Source of the DNA: JADKIH01 sp031417555
GTDB lineage: Bacteria > Bacteroidota > Bacteroidia > AKYH767-A > 2013-40CM-41-45
Length of the DNA stretch: 64,000 bases
Assembly: GCA_031417555.1 (NCBI GenBank)
Contig: JANOVV010000069.1
Span: forward strand, 1-64,000
Direction: 5' to 3'
Within the stretch, counting starts at the first letter, position 1; each line of letters begins with the position of its first letter. A program made the translations under genes and the position numbers. Shown here piece after piece: positions 51,482 to 60,541 of this stretch. The notes beneath the pieces were generated by a model. The model was not told the origin of the DNA. It made no database searches and saw only the letters and a program-made list of their open reading frames with translations.

Positions 51482-52537
51482 ATGAAAAAACAAACGGTAA
51501 AATTAATGATGGTGGCAATTGTAATATCTGCAATTTCCATTTCATCATGCAAAAAAAATAAAGATGATGAACCTACACCTGCAAACACGGATATTTCTTA
51601 CCCTGCACTTTATGTCGTGAATGGTACATCCAATAATCTTTCGGTAATTGAACTTTCAAGTAGCACCATTAAACGCACGCTAAGTTTAAACAATGCACAG
51701 TATCCGCATCATGTTTATTTAAGCCCCGATAAAAAATTTATTGCTGTTGCTATTGCAGCAATGGATTTAAGCGGCGGACATAGTGGTCATGGAATGGGCG
51801 GCGCAACCAAAGTAATGATCTTAGATGCTGTTACCGGAGAAATTCATCATGAAATAAGTACAATGCATCTGCCACACAACGCGGCTTTCAGTCCTTCGGG
51901 TTCCGAACTTTGGATTCCTCAGGCAGACACTGTTCAAGGCACAGTGCTGGTTTATAATACTTCTGATTATACACTAACAAACACTATCAACGTAGGAAAA
52001 GCGCCATCAGAATTAACTTTTTCATTTGATGGCTCAATGGTTTTTGTAGCAAACACTATGGACGGAACTGTTTCAATGATTGACCCAGCAACAAAGGCAA
52101 TTATGGCTACTATACCGGTAGGTTTGGATCCCGTTGGAGCATGGCCTGCACCAAATGGTAAAATGTATGCCGATAATGAAAGCGACATGACTCTGTCAGA
52201 AATAGATGTGATGAATGCAAATGTTACTGCTACAATAAATCTGGGTTTTATGCCTGGTTATGTTGCTTTCAGTTCTCATCACAACGAATTATGGGTAAGT
52301 GATGCAACAAATGGAAAAATTGTATTCTTTGAAAACATAGGGGGATTTTGGACTGCCGCTGGTAATCTTTCAACAGGGACAAATGCACATGCTATCATTT
52401 TTAATAGTGATGGAACAAAAGCTTATGTTACTAATCAAGGTGCAAATACTGTTTCTCTTATTGATGTGGTTAATCATGTTAAACTACTTGATATAGCTGT
52501 CGGCAATAAACCAAATGGTATGGTAATAAAAAATTAA
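51482..52537 (+). CDS. YVTN beta-propeller lipoprotein
   Basis: The 351-aa lipoprotein (signal ends ISISSC) has repeats of about 42 residues with the core YVVNGTSNNLSVIEL, VFVANTMDGTVSMID and AYVTNQGANTVSLIDV, typical of YncE/surface-layer seven-bladed propellers. A His/Gly/Met-rich loop (SGGHSGHGMGGATK, about residues 98-111) interrupts one blade and could bind copper. It sits in the copper cluster with 18-20 bp to its neighbours. Confidence 0.8.
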   Translation: MKKQTVKLMMVAIVISAISISSCKKNKDDEPTPANTDISYPALYVVNGTSNNLSVIELSSSTIKRTLSLNNAQYPHHVYLSPDKKFIAVAIAAMDLSGGHSGHGMGGATKVMILDAVTGEIHHEISTMHLPHNAAFSPSGSELWIPQADTVQGTVLVYNTSDYTLTNTINVGKAPSELTFSFDGSMVFVANTMDGTVSMIDPATKAIMATIPVGLDPVGAWPAPNGKMYADNESDMTLSEIDVMNANVTATINLGFMPGYVAFSSHHNELWVSDATNGKIVFFENIGGFWTAAGNLSTGTNAHAIIFNSDGTKAYVTNQGANTVSLIDVVNHVKLLDIAVGNKPNGMVIKN

Positions 52538-52550
52538 GAATCTGAATCCA

Positions 52551-52994
52551 ATGAAAAAAATAATAGCTGGTATAAGTTTGATATACCTGTCCGTTATGTC
52601 GTTTGCTCAAAGCAATGACACTGCTATGGTAAAATCTGTATTGAAACAATACAATGATGCTGTTGAAAAACTGGATGTCACCGGGACAGAAAACCTGTTT
52701 ACTGCGGATTCTAAAATATTTGAATCGGGTGGCAGCGAGGGTAACTATGTCCATTACATGGAACATCATCTCATCCCCGAATTCAAAGATTTTAAATCTT
52801 TCAAGTTCAGTAATTATACCATAGAAGTACTGGTTGATGGGAACTATGCATTCGCCAGTGAAATGTACAACTATTCAATTTTAGTTGCTAAAGATAATGC
52901 AGAAGTCAAACGCAAAGGCGTATCCACATCAGTATTGAAAAAAGTAAATGGTGAATGGAAAATTATGATTAACCATAACTCATCAAGAAAATAA
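52551..52994 (+). CDS. exported SnoaL/NTF2-like (DUF4440) protein
   Basis: The 147-aa protein has a signal peptide ending SFAQ. A cone-shaped NTF2-like domain follows (MVKSVLKQYNDAVEKLDVTGTENLFTADS ... VLKKVNGEWKIMINHNSS). Enzymatic residues cannot be inferred. It lies 13 bp after the propeller gene and 8 bp before the CopA/CopB fusion. A broken duplicate of its 5' end lies at 51376. Confidence 0.75.
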   Translation: MKKIIAGISLIYLSVMSFAQSNDTAMVKSVLKQYNDAVEKLDVTGTENLFTADSKIFESGGSEGNYVHYMEHHLIPEFKDFKSFKFSNYTIEVLVDGNYAFASEMYNYSILVAKDNAEVKRKGVSTSVLKKVNGEWKIMINHNSSRK

Positions 52995-53002
52995 TATAAA
53001 AA

Positions 53003-55627
53003 ATGTATCTAAAAAAAATAATCTTAATCTTCCTCTTTTTCACAATACATTCCTTGGTGCCCGCCCAGGATATGAAGGGCATGGATATGCATACAAAAGA
53101 GAAACCAAATAAAATTCAATCCGCAACTTATACCTGTCCAATGCATCCGGAAATTCATGCTGCCAAGCCGGGTAATTGTCCAAAATGCGGAATGAAATTA
53201 ATTAAGGAAAAATCTAAAGCTGTTTCAACTCCGACAAATAATAAACTGGATGAAATGCATGTACCCATGCAAGACAGTTCCAAGAATAAAAAGAGTGATA
53301 TTAAAATGCCTGTCCGTCCGTCAGGCGGAGATGATAACAATTCATCTCATGATATGGATAAAATGGAAATGCAAAAGGCAAACGTGGGGCCAATAAAAAC
53401 TATTACTAATAATACCCCTCCACATACTGTCCGCTACGATTTATACATTAGAGATACTGTCGTAAATTTTTCAGGTAAATCAAAACGTGCTATAGCAACG
53501 AATGGAACCATACCCATGCCTACCTTGACATTTACCGAAGGCGACACGGCAGAAATATGGGTGCACAATGAATTGAACGAAGAAACATCCCTTCATTGGC
53601 ATGGACTGTTTTTGCCTAATCAATTTGATGGCGTTCCCAATCTTACTCAGATGCCGATTAAGCCACATACAACACATTTGTATAAATACCCAATCATTCA
53701 GCACGGTACACATTGGTATCATAGTCATACCAGTTTACAGGAACAAATCGGTATGTATGGTGCATTTATCATGAACAAAAGAAAAGAGTGGGACATCCCT
53801 ACATTGCCTGTTGTGTTAAGTGAATGGACAGACCTGAAACCTGAAGAAGTCCATCGTAGTTTGCATAATGCAACAGATTGGTTTGCTATAAAAAAGGGTA
53901 CGACACAAAGCTATACTGAGGCAATAAAAACGGGGCATTTCAAGACTAAGGTTACCAATGAATGGAAACGAATGAACGCAATGGATGTAAGTGATGTGTA
54001 TTATGATAAATTTTTAATTAATGGCAAAAATCAAAATGAGCAGCCTCAATTTAAAGCGGGAGACAAAGTAAGACTAAGGATAGCAAATGGTGGTGCTTCA
54101 GATTATTTCTGGCTTACTTACTCAGGTGGTAAAATTGTTGTTGTAGCAACAGATGGCAATGATGTGGAACCGGTAGAGGTTGACAGGTTAATTATAGCCG
54201 TCTCTGAAACGTATGATGTAGTTGTAACCATTCCCGATAACAGGAGCTATGAATTTTTAGTTACACCGGAAGACCGCACAAAATCAGCTTCTCTTTGGTT
54301 AGGCAGCGGAGAAAAAGTATCGGCTACTAAATTGCCTAAGCTAAAATATTTTGCCGGTATGAAAATGATGAACGACATGATGGACATGAACGGTAACATG
54401 ACTGAAATGGAAGGGATGAAAATGCAAAATCAGGAAATGGACATGAATACTGTTATGTACCCCGAAATAACCGGTGAGGAAAAACAAAAGAATGAAAAGA
54501 AAAAAAATAATGTGCAGGAACCTGAAATGAACAATATGCAAATGCCCAATAATAATAGTATGCAGGGTATGAATATGGAAAGTGAATCACCTGATATTGT
54601 TACTTTGAATTACGGTATGCTTCGTGCAACCGAAAAAACAACTTTGCCATCAGGTTCCCTTAAAGAATTAAGATTTGATTTAACGGGAAATATGAACCGG
54701 TATGTGTGGACATTAGATAATAAAACAGTATCGGAATCGGATAAAATTTTAATAAAGAAAGGCGAAAATTTAAGAATAATAATTTTCAATAATAGCATGA
54801 TGCGGCACCCCATGCATCTGCACGGACATGATTTCCGAGTCTTGAATGGGCATGGAGAATATGCGCCTATGAAAAATATAATTGATATCATGCCGATGGA
54901 ATTAGATACAATCGAATTTGCAGCAACAGAAAGTGGTGATTGGTTTTTTCATTGTCATATTCTTTATCACATGATGAGTGGAATGGGAAGAGTCTTCAGT
55001 TATGAAAACTCACCACCAAATCCCGAAATTCCAAATCCCAAATTAGCACAACGAAAATTATTTAGTGATGACAGAGAGTTTCATTCAATGGCAAAAGTTG
55101 GTTTGGAAAGTAATGGCAGTGATGGTGAAGCAATGCTCGCCAATACTCGTTGGAAATTAGAAACGATGTGGCATTTGGGCTATCATGATGAGCATGGCTA
55201 TGAAAGCGAAACTATGTTTGGTCGTTACCTTGGTAAAATGCAATGGTGGTATGCTTATGCTGGTTTTGATTACCATTATAAAAAGGTTACTGATAATGAA
55301 ATGAAAAATATATTTGGTAGTGATTACTATAATTCATTTGGTCAGGTAAACAATAAAAATGACCGTAAAGCATTTGTTGTTGGCATTGAATACACATTAC
55401 CTATGTTATTGAAAGCCGATTTTAGAATTGATACTGATGGCAAATTTCGTTTCCAACTAATGCGGGAAGACATTCCCGTAACAAGCCGATTGCGTTTCAA
55501 TCTCATGGCAAATACCGATAAAGAATACATGGCAGGGTTTCGATACATCATTACAAAATATTTCGGATTATCAACCCACTATGATAGTGATATGGGATGG
55601 GGAGCAGGTATAACATTTACTTATTAA
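53003..55627 (+). CDS. CopA-type multicopper oxidase fused to a heavy-metal-binding domain and CopB-like barrel
   Basis: The 874-aa secreted protein begins with a heavy-metal-binding domain (YTCPMHPEIHAAKPGNCPKC, about 35-54). A multicopper oxidase of the PcoA/CopA type then shows HWHGLFLP, HWYHSHT, HPMHLHG and FFHCHILYHMMSGMG. Met-rich stretches (MKMMNDMMDMNGNM...) near residues 452-530 bind Cu(I). Residues 690-874 resemble the PcoB/CopB outer-membrane protein (TRWKLETMWHLGYHDEHG ... FNLMANTDKEYMAGFRYI) and end in aromatic beta-strands. CopA and CopB are usually separate proteins. Confidence 0.85.
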   Translation: MYLKKIILIFLFFTIHSLVPAQDMKGMDMHTKEKPNKIQSATYTCPMHPEIHAAKPGNCPKCGMKLIKEKSKAVSTPTNNKLDEMHVPMQDSSKNKKSDIKMPVRPSGGDDNNSSHDMDKMEMQKANVGPIKTITNNTPPHTVRYDLYIRDTVVNFSGKSKRAIATNGTIPMPTLTFTEGDTAEIWVHNELNEETSLHWHGLFLPNQFDGVPNLTQMPIKPHTTHLYKYPIIQHGTHWYHSHTSLQEQIGMYGAFIMNKRKEWDIPTLPVVLSEWTDLKPEEVHRSLHNATDWFAIKKGTTQSYTEAIKTGHFKTKVTNEWKRMNAMDVSDVYYDKFLINGKNQNEQPQFKAGDKVRLRIANGGASDYFWLTYSGGKIVVVATDGNDVEPVEVDRLIIAVSETYDVVVTIPDNRSYEFLVTPEDRTKSASLWLGSGEKVSATKLPKLKYFAGMKMMNDMMDMNGNMTEMEGMKMQNQEMDMNTVMYPEITGEEKQKNEKKKNNVQEPEMNNMQMPNNNSMQGMNMESESPDIVTLNYGMLRATEKTTLPSGSLKELRFDLTGNMNRYVWTLDNKTVSESDKILIKKGENLRIIIFNNSMMRHPMHLHGHDFRVLNGHGEYAPMKNIIDIMPMELDTIEFAATESGDWFFHCHILYHMMSGMGRVFSYENSPPNPEIPNPKLAQRKLFSDDREFHSMAKVGLESNGSDGEAMLANTRWKLETMWHLGYHDEHGYESETMFGRYLGKMQWWYAYAGFDYHYKKVTDNEMKNIFGSDYYNSFGQVNNKNDRKAFVVGIEYTLPMLLKADFRIDTDGKFRFQLMREDIPVTSRLRFNLMANTDKEYMAGFRYIITKYFGLSTHYDSDMGWGAGITFTY

Positions 55628-55806
55628 AAATATGTGATTTATATAACATACATCTAAAATTGTGTAACACTTTCCTAATTTAAGATTCGCACTATTGTAC
55701 AGTGAAAATCCATATGCGGCTCATTGTAAACAGAAGCTAAATTCAGACATGATATAAATCATATTTTGCTCTGTATTTAATCATATATGAGATAATGTGC
55801 ACTTAA

Positions 55807-55814
55807 TAAGTTTG
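55807..55814 (+). promoter_or_regulatory. candidate Bacteroidota -7 box before the second HYC_CC_PP gene
   Basis: TAAGTTTG fits TAnnTTTG and lies 16 bp before ATG 55831. I found no clear TTTG box at the -33 distance. The 200-bp gap 55628-55830 otherwise contains nothing I can identify. Confidence 0.3.
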
Positions 55815-55830
55815 TCGTAGAATTTTAAAA

Positions 55831-56241
55831 ATGAAAAACCTGTCATTTATAAAACGAACAATAGTAATTCTACTTTTAAACTTTTACTTTTTTGCAGTAA
55901 ATGGGTTTGCTATTGAAAGACAGTTTTGTTGTGGAAAACTTGTTAATATTAATATTTCATGGGGCGATGAAAGTAAATGTCCAATTTGTCCAAAGAATAA
56001 AAAATGCAATAAAGATTGTTGTAATTCAAAATTTGTTTTTCATAAAATTAACGATTCACAAAAATCAAGTCAGCAACTTAAAATAAATGAAGCGAAATTT
56101 TCTGTATTATTATTTTCATTGCAAGTATATGTTTTTACAACTATTGATAATGTTTTAGATAAAGAATTTTTAACATTTAACATCCCTCCATTACTTCTTC
56201 ACGAGCCGGTTTTTATTGTCAACCGGTCTATCCTTATTTGA
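55831..56241 (+). CDS. HYC_CC_PP family small exported protein (second copy)
   Basis: The 136-aa protein has a signal segment (IVILLLNFYFFAVNGFA), CC in RQFCCGKL, a Cys-rich loop (KCPICPKNKKCNKDCCN) and NIPPLLL near the end. The order matches the protein at 44840 (KINDSQKSS vs KIVDSQKCS), so they are paralogues, although the first motif here lacks the His-x-Cys form. It is probably a metal-binding accessory. It precedes the ArsR regulator and the Cus-like pump genes. Confidence 0.7.
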   Translation: MKNLSFIKRTIVILLLNFYFFAVNGFAIERQFCCGKLVNINISWGDESKCPICPKNKKCNKDCCNSKFVFHKINDSQKSSQQLKINEAKFSVLLFSLQVYVFTTIDNVLDKEFLTFNIPPLLLHEPVFIVNRSILI

Positions 56242-56487
56242 TTTATTGATTTCCTTTTTGTTGTCATTAATTTCATTCAATCAATGATATTGTTTGTTGT
56301 GCGTACCTACTCTTAGCGGGCAATGTACCGATGGAAATGGCGAGACAAGAACATCATAAAATGATGATTATTGATTTCAAAAATAAGTATTAAGTAACAC
56401 TCAGGATTACATTCATTTATTCAAAAAATGTCATACCTAATGTTCTGATTTAAAAATTCTCATTTTCTATTGAGTTGACTCATAATA
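56242..56487. promoter_or_regulatory. intergenic region before the ArsR gene
   Basis: These 246 bases carry no ORF that I trust. They probably contain the promoter and operator of the ArsR-Cus operon, including the AT-rich segment from 56440, but I cannot define a specific operator. Confidence 0.35.
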
Positions 56488-56490
56488 GTG

Positions 56491-56820
56491 ATGCTTAACA
56501 ATGCAAGTGAAATGATTAATAAAAAACTAATAAGCAAAAGCGGACATAATGCAAATGAATTATCAGAAATGGTCAAATCAATGGGTCATCCGGAACGATT
56601 GCATATTTTAAATCTGTTGTCCAATTGTGGATGCGATAAGCTGAGTGTAAAAAATATCTATGAAACTTTGAAACTTGGACAACCGATTGTCTCAAGACAT
56701 CTTGGTATCATGAAAAGGGCCGGACTATTGAAGAAGGAAGTGGATGGAAGAAATACTTATTACTGTCTTAATTTAGATAATCCAGCTTGCTCTTGTGCAA
56801 AAAAGATGTTCACCAAATGA
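56491..56820 (+). CDS. ArsR/SmtB-family metal-sensing repressor
   Basis: The product is about 109 aa. I place the start at ATG 56491 rather than the GTG directly before it. It has a winged-helix domain: MVKSMGHPERLHILNLLSNC, CDKLSVKNIYETLKLGQPIVSRHLGIMKRAGLL, then DGRNTYYCLN. Cysteines in LSNCGCDK (helix-3 site, like the CxC sites of arsenic or cadmium sensors) and a C-terminal CSCAKK could sense soft metals. It is likely the regulator of the downstream Cus-like genes. Confidence 0.85.
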   Translation: MLNNASEMINKKLISKSGHNANELSEMVKSMGHPERLHILNLLSNCGCDKLSVKNIYETLKLGQPIVSRHLGIMKRAGLLKKEVDGRNTYYCLNLDNPACSCAKKMFTK

Positions 56821-56871
56821 TTATTTTATCATGAAACATTCAATTATTCACATAACACAATACATACTACC

Positions 56872-57360
56872 ATGAAAAAATATACAATATGGATGCTCGT
56901 GATTTGCATCATTCCAATTTTGCTTCTGTTTGTTCTTCCGACTTTGGGTTTAGGTGAGATTGCTAATGATTTTATACTTCTTACAGTACTTCTTACAATT
57001 TTTATGGTCATGCCTGATAATGTTGATGACACTGATAGAATGGGTGATGCAGTTCATTTAAAAAATTCCGGAAGAAATAAAAACAGTTTTAAGATTGACC
57101 CAAGAAAACTTGGGCTTTCAATTGGATTTACATTTTTTCTTCTTTATATCGGGTGCATGTTACTAATGTATTTTTTAGGACATGATGGGACAATAACATA
57201 TTTCAATAATATGTTCCACGGTATTGATACTTCTTCAATCGTAAAAATGAATGTAACTCCTACTGAAGCATTCGCTGGTATAATTGAAATATTTATTCTT
57301 GGCACATTCATCGGAATATGTATTGGTGGTTTCTATAATATTTTACTCAGGGGAAGATGA
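56872..57360 (+). CDS. DUF5676-like membrane protein
   Basis: The 162-aa protein has two N-terminal membrane segments (IWMLVICIIPILLLFVLP, DFILLTVLLTIFMVM) and two later ones in a DUF5676-like arrangement: FFLLYIGCMLLMYFLG, then NNMFHGIDTSSIVKMNVTPTEAFAGIIEIFILGTFIG. The FHGID and ATG-overlapped end (ATGA with CusA part 1) tie it to the RND operon. The family is typical of metal-efflux loci. Confidence 0.65.
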   Translation: MKKYTIWMLVICIIPILLLFVLPTLGLGEIANDFILLTVLLTIFMVMPDNVDDTDRMGDAVHLKNSGRNKNSFKIDPRKLGLSIGFTFFLLYIGCMLLMYFLGHDGTITYFNNMFHGIDTSSIVKMNVTPTEAFAGIIEIFILGTFIGICIGGFYNILLRGR

Positions 57361-58634
57361 TAGAAAAAATAATATCCTGGTCAATTCATAACCGCTTTTT
57401 TGTGTGGATTGGAATAATTATGATTATAGTGGGAGGAGTATATTCCATTTACAAAACTCCTGTTGACGCACTTCCGGATTTATCAGAAAACCAGGTGATT
57501 GTTTTTACAGAGTGGATGGGTCGCAATCCTCAAATCATGGAGAACCAGGTTACCTATCCGCTGGTATCGAACCTGCAAGGTATTCCTAAAATAAAATCCA
57601 TACGTGCAGCATCTATGTTCGGTATGAGTTTCATTTTTGTTGTTTTCAATGATGATGTGGATGTTTACTGGGCGCGAACAAGAGTTTTGGAACGGCTGAA
57701 CTACGCTCAGAAATTTTTACCTCCCGGAATCACTCCTTCACTTGGTCCTGATGGAACAGGCATCGGTCATGTGTTCTGGTACACGCTAGATGCACCTAAT
57801 TACAATCTTGGTGAACTTAGAGCATTGCAGGATTGGTATGTAAAATTTGCATTGCAGCATGTGGATGGTGTGAGTGAAGTTGCTTCGTTCGGAGGTTTTC
57901 AGAAACAGTACCAGGTTTCAATAAATCCTTACAAACTTTTGTATTACAACATTCCGATGATGGATGTTGCCAAAGCTGTTTCAGCAAACAACAAGGATGT
58001 TGGCGGAAGCTTATACGAGTTTAATAGTGCAGGATTTATGGTACAGGGGCTTGGTTATATTGAAAGCATTGAGGATATAAAAAACATTGCTGTCGGCTCT
58101 TACAAAACTATTCCAATCAAGTTGAGTGATGTAGCAACAGTTCAGATGAGCAGCGATTTGCGTTTAGGAATTACGGAAGAGAATGGTGAAGGTGAAGTGG
58201 TGGGTGGAATTGTTGTATCTCGTTACGGAGAAAATGCAAAAGATGTGATTGAACGTGTAAAAATAAGAATGAAAGATGTAGAAAAAGGTTTGCCCGATGG
58301 AGTGAAATTTAAAATCGCATACGACCGCAGCAATCTTATTCTTGCTTCTATTGATACACTGACAACTGCATTGTGGCAGGAAATTTTGATTGTGGCATTT
58401 ATTGTAATCCTTTTCCTGTTTCATGTAAGAAGCGGACTTGTTGCAATCATCTCCATTATTCTTTCTGTTTTAATCGGCTTTATTTTAATGTCACTTTTTG
58501 GAATCACTTCAAACATCATGTCACTTGGCGGAATTGCGCTTGCAATCGGTGATGTCGTTGACCCCGGAATTGTGATGGCTGAAAATGCATATCGCTCATT
58601 GACAGATTATGCAATTAAAAAGAAAACGGAATGA
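57357..58634 (+). CDS. cusA: CusA/CzcA-type heavy-metal RND transporter, N-terminal part
   Basis: The 425-aa product is the first part of a heavy-metal-efflux RND pump: TM1 (FVWIGIIMIIVGGVYSIY), TPVDALPDLSENQVIVFTEW, porter PN1/PN2, TM2 to TM4, and the TM4 motif AIGDVVDPGIVMAEN with the proton-relay Asp. Metal-pump HME members are about 1030-1050 aa; this part ends after TM4 (IKKKTE-stop). It overlaps the second part by ATGA. One extra A in the A-run near 58622-58626 would give continuous KKKNGMKDR. So this is either a frameshift or a split gene. Confidence 0.85.
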   Translation: MIEKIISWSIHNRFFVWIGIIMIIVGGVYSIYKTPVDALPDLSENQVIVFTEWMGRNPQIMENQVTYPLVSNLQGIPKIKSIRAASMFGMSFIFVVFNDDVDVYWARTRVLERLNYAQKFLPPGITPSLGPDGTGIGHVFWYTLDAPNYNLGELRALQDWYVKFALQHVDGVSEVASFGGFQKQYQVSINPYKLLYYNIPMMDVAKAVSANNKDVGGSLYEFNSAGFMVQGLGYIESIEDIKNIAVGSYKTIPIKLSDVATVQMSSDLRLGITEENGEGEVVGGIVVSRYGENAKDVIERVKIRMKDVEKGLPDGVKFKIAYDRSNLILASIDTLTTALWQEILIVAFIVILFLFHVRSGLVAIISIILSVLIGFILMSLFGITSNIMSLGGIALAIGDVVDPGIVMAENAYRSLTDYAIKKKTE

Positions 58635-60541
58635 AAGATAGAATCGCAAATACAAAAGAGCTTTCTAACGAGGAAAGAATCAAGATTGTAGAGAAAGCAA
58701 CCACTTCGCTTGGTCGTTCTGTTTTCTTTTCTGTTATCATCATGATAATTTCTTTTTCACCGATTCTGTTTCTCACAGGGCAGGAAAATAAATTATTTTC
58801 TCCTTTAGTGCTCACCAAAACATTTTCACTTCTTGGCGCTGCTATTCTTGCCATCACGGTTTCTCCAATGCTTGTGAGAAGTTTGGTAAAAGGAAAGCTA
58901 ATACCCGAAAGCCGCAATCCTGTTTCAAATTTCTTCGTTCGCCTTTATAGGCCGGTTCTTAACTTTTGCATGAACTGGAAAAAAACAATTCTCATCTTAT
59001 GCGCTGTAGTTGTTATTGCCAGTATTCCTCTGATTATAAATATCGGAACCGAATTCATGCCTCCTTTAGATGAGGGTTCATTGCTGCTAATGCCTGTAAC
59101 TCTTCCTGATGTTTCCAACTCTGAAGCAAAACGGATTTTACAGGTGCAGGATAAAATCATAAAAAGTTTTCCTGAAGTAGAAAATGTTTTAGGCAAAGCA
59201 GGAAGAGCCTACACTGCAACGGACAACGCACCTATCAGCATGATTGAAACCATTGTTGTTCTCAAGCAAAAATCACAATGGCGAGAAGGAATGACAAAAG
59301 AAAAACTCATCGCTGAAATGAATGAGAAAGTACAGATTCCCGGAGTTACTATCGGATGGACACAACCGATTATCAATCGTATCAACATGCTATCAACCGG
59401 AATCAGAACCGATGTTGGTGTAAAAATTTATGGACAAAATCTCGATAGTATTTATGATATTTCACTGCGTGTTGAGAAAGCTTTAAAAGGTGTTGAAGGT
59501 CTTGCAGATTTGTATGTAGAACAACTTACAGGTGGAAAATATTTAACAATAAAAATCAATCGCAAAGAAATTGCACGATATGGTTTAAGTGTGGATGATG
59601 TAAACATGCTGGTTGAATCTGCATTGGGTGGGATGAATTTAACTACTACGGTAGAAGGCAGACAACGATTCAATGTGAACATTCGATTGGCGCAGGATTT
59701 CAGAAATGATTTATCTGAAATCAAACGCATCCCTGTTCAGACATCTCAATACGGACCTGTACCGCTTTCTGCTTTAGCTGATATTTCTGTCAAGGAAGGA
59801 CCGCCAATGATTAATTCTGAAAATGCTTTGCTGCGCGGAACAGTTTTGTTTAATGTAAGAGGAAGGGACATGGGAAGTGTTGTGAATGATGCAAAGAAAA
59901 AAATTGACGAAGCGTTTAAAAAACTTCCCAAAGGATACTTCATTGAATGGAGCGGGCAATATGAAAATCAGGTAAGAGCGCAGAATCGTTTGAAGATTAT
60001 TATCCCCATTGTTATGCTCGTAATCGCTTTCATTTTGTATTTCACATTTCGTTCTGCAAAGTCGGTGCTTATTGTTTTCATAAGCATTCCGGTTGCACTC
60101 GTTGGTGGCGTTTATTCACTCTATTTTTATCATGTAAATTTTTCCGTTGCAGTCGCTGTAGGATTCATTGCGCTTTTTGGAGTTGCAGTCGAGGTAGGCG
60201 TTATAATGATTACCTACCTTAATAATTCTATTGGTGAATTAGTCAAGAACAATTCCAGTATCACTTCCAATGACATCAGAACTGCAATTTTCGATGGAGC
60301 GACACCGCGTGTGCGCCCAATCCTGATGACTAATCTTGCCAACATACTTGGATTAATACCTGTGCTTGCATCAACGGGAGTTGGAAGCGATGTTATGAAA
60401 CCCATTGCCATTCCATTTGTGTTCGGGTTAATTACTGCCGTCTTTTTTGTGCTGATAATTCTGCCTTTGATTTACGAAATAATGAAAGAACGCGAACTTA
60501 AAAAATTCGGAAAGTTGCAAATTTTAGACATTAAAGAATGA
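58631..60541 (+). CDS. cusA: CusA/CzcA-type heavy-metal RND transporter, C-terminal part
   Basis: The 636-aa product continues the pump from the TM4-TM5 loop. It has TM5-TM6 (VFFSVIIMIISFSPILFLTG, LLGAAILAITVSPMLV), TM7 and EFMPPLDEGSLLLMPVTLP, the second porter half (PC1/PC2 with RINMLSTGIRTDVGVKIYG), TM8-TM12 ending LPLIYEIMKERELKKFG. Met residues in porter loops (NMLSTG) fit Cu(I)/Ag(I) handling. Together the two parts total 1061 aa, the size of a whole CusA. The ATG at 58631 lies within the stop of part 1, so reinitiation could produce two polypeptides. Confidence 0.85.
   Translation: MKDRIANTKELSNEERIKIVEKATTSLGRSVFFSVIIMIISFSPILFLTGQENKLFSPLVLTKTFSLLGAAILAITVSPMLVRSLVKGKLIPESRNPVSNFFVRLYRPVLNFCMNWKKTILILCAVVVIASIPLIINIGTEFMPPLDEGSLLLMPVTLPDVSNSEAKRILQVQDKIIKSFPEVENVLGKAGRAYTATDNAPISMIETIVVLKQKSQWREGMTKEKLIAEMNEKVQIPGVTIGWTQPIINRINMLSTGIRTDVGVKIYGQNLDSIYDISLRVEKALKGVEGLADLYVEQLTGGKYLTIKINRKEIARYGLSVDDVNMLVESALGGMNLTTTVEGRQRFNVNIRLAQDFRNDLSEIKRIPVQTSQYGPVPLSALADISVKEGPPMINSENALLRGTVLFNVRGRDMGSVVNDAKKKIDEAFKKLPKGYFIEWSGQYENQVRAQNRLKIIIPIVMLVIAFILYFTFRSAKSVLIVFISIPVALVGGVYSLYFYHVNFSVAVAVGFIALFGVAVEVGVIMITYLNNSIGELVKNNSSITSNDIRTAIFDGATPRVRPILMTNLANILGLIPVLASTGVGSDVMKPIAIPFVFGLITAVFFVLIILPLIYEIMKERELKKFGKLQILDIKE

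Noticed and set aside
56331..56393. 20-aa frame MEMARQEHHKMMI... between the HYC_CC_PP and ArsR genes
   Set aside because: The Met/His content is suggestive in a metal cluster, but the frame is very short, with no upstream signal or family match.
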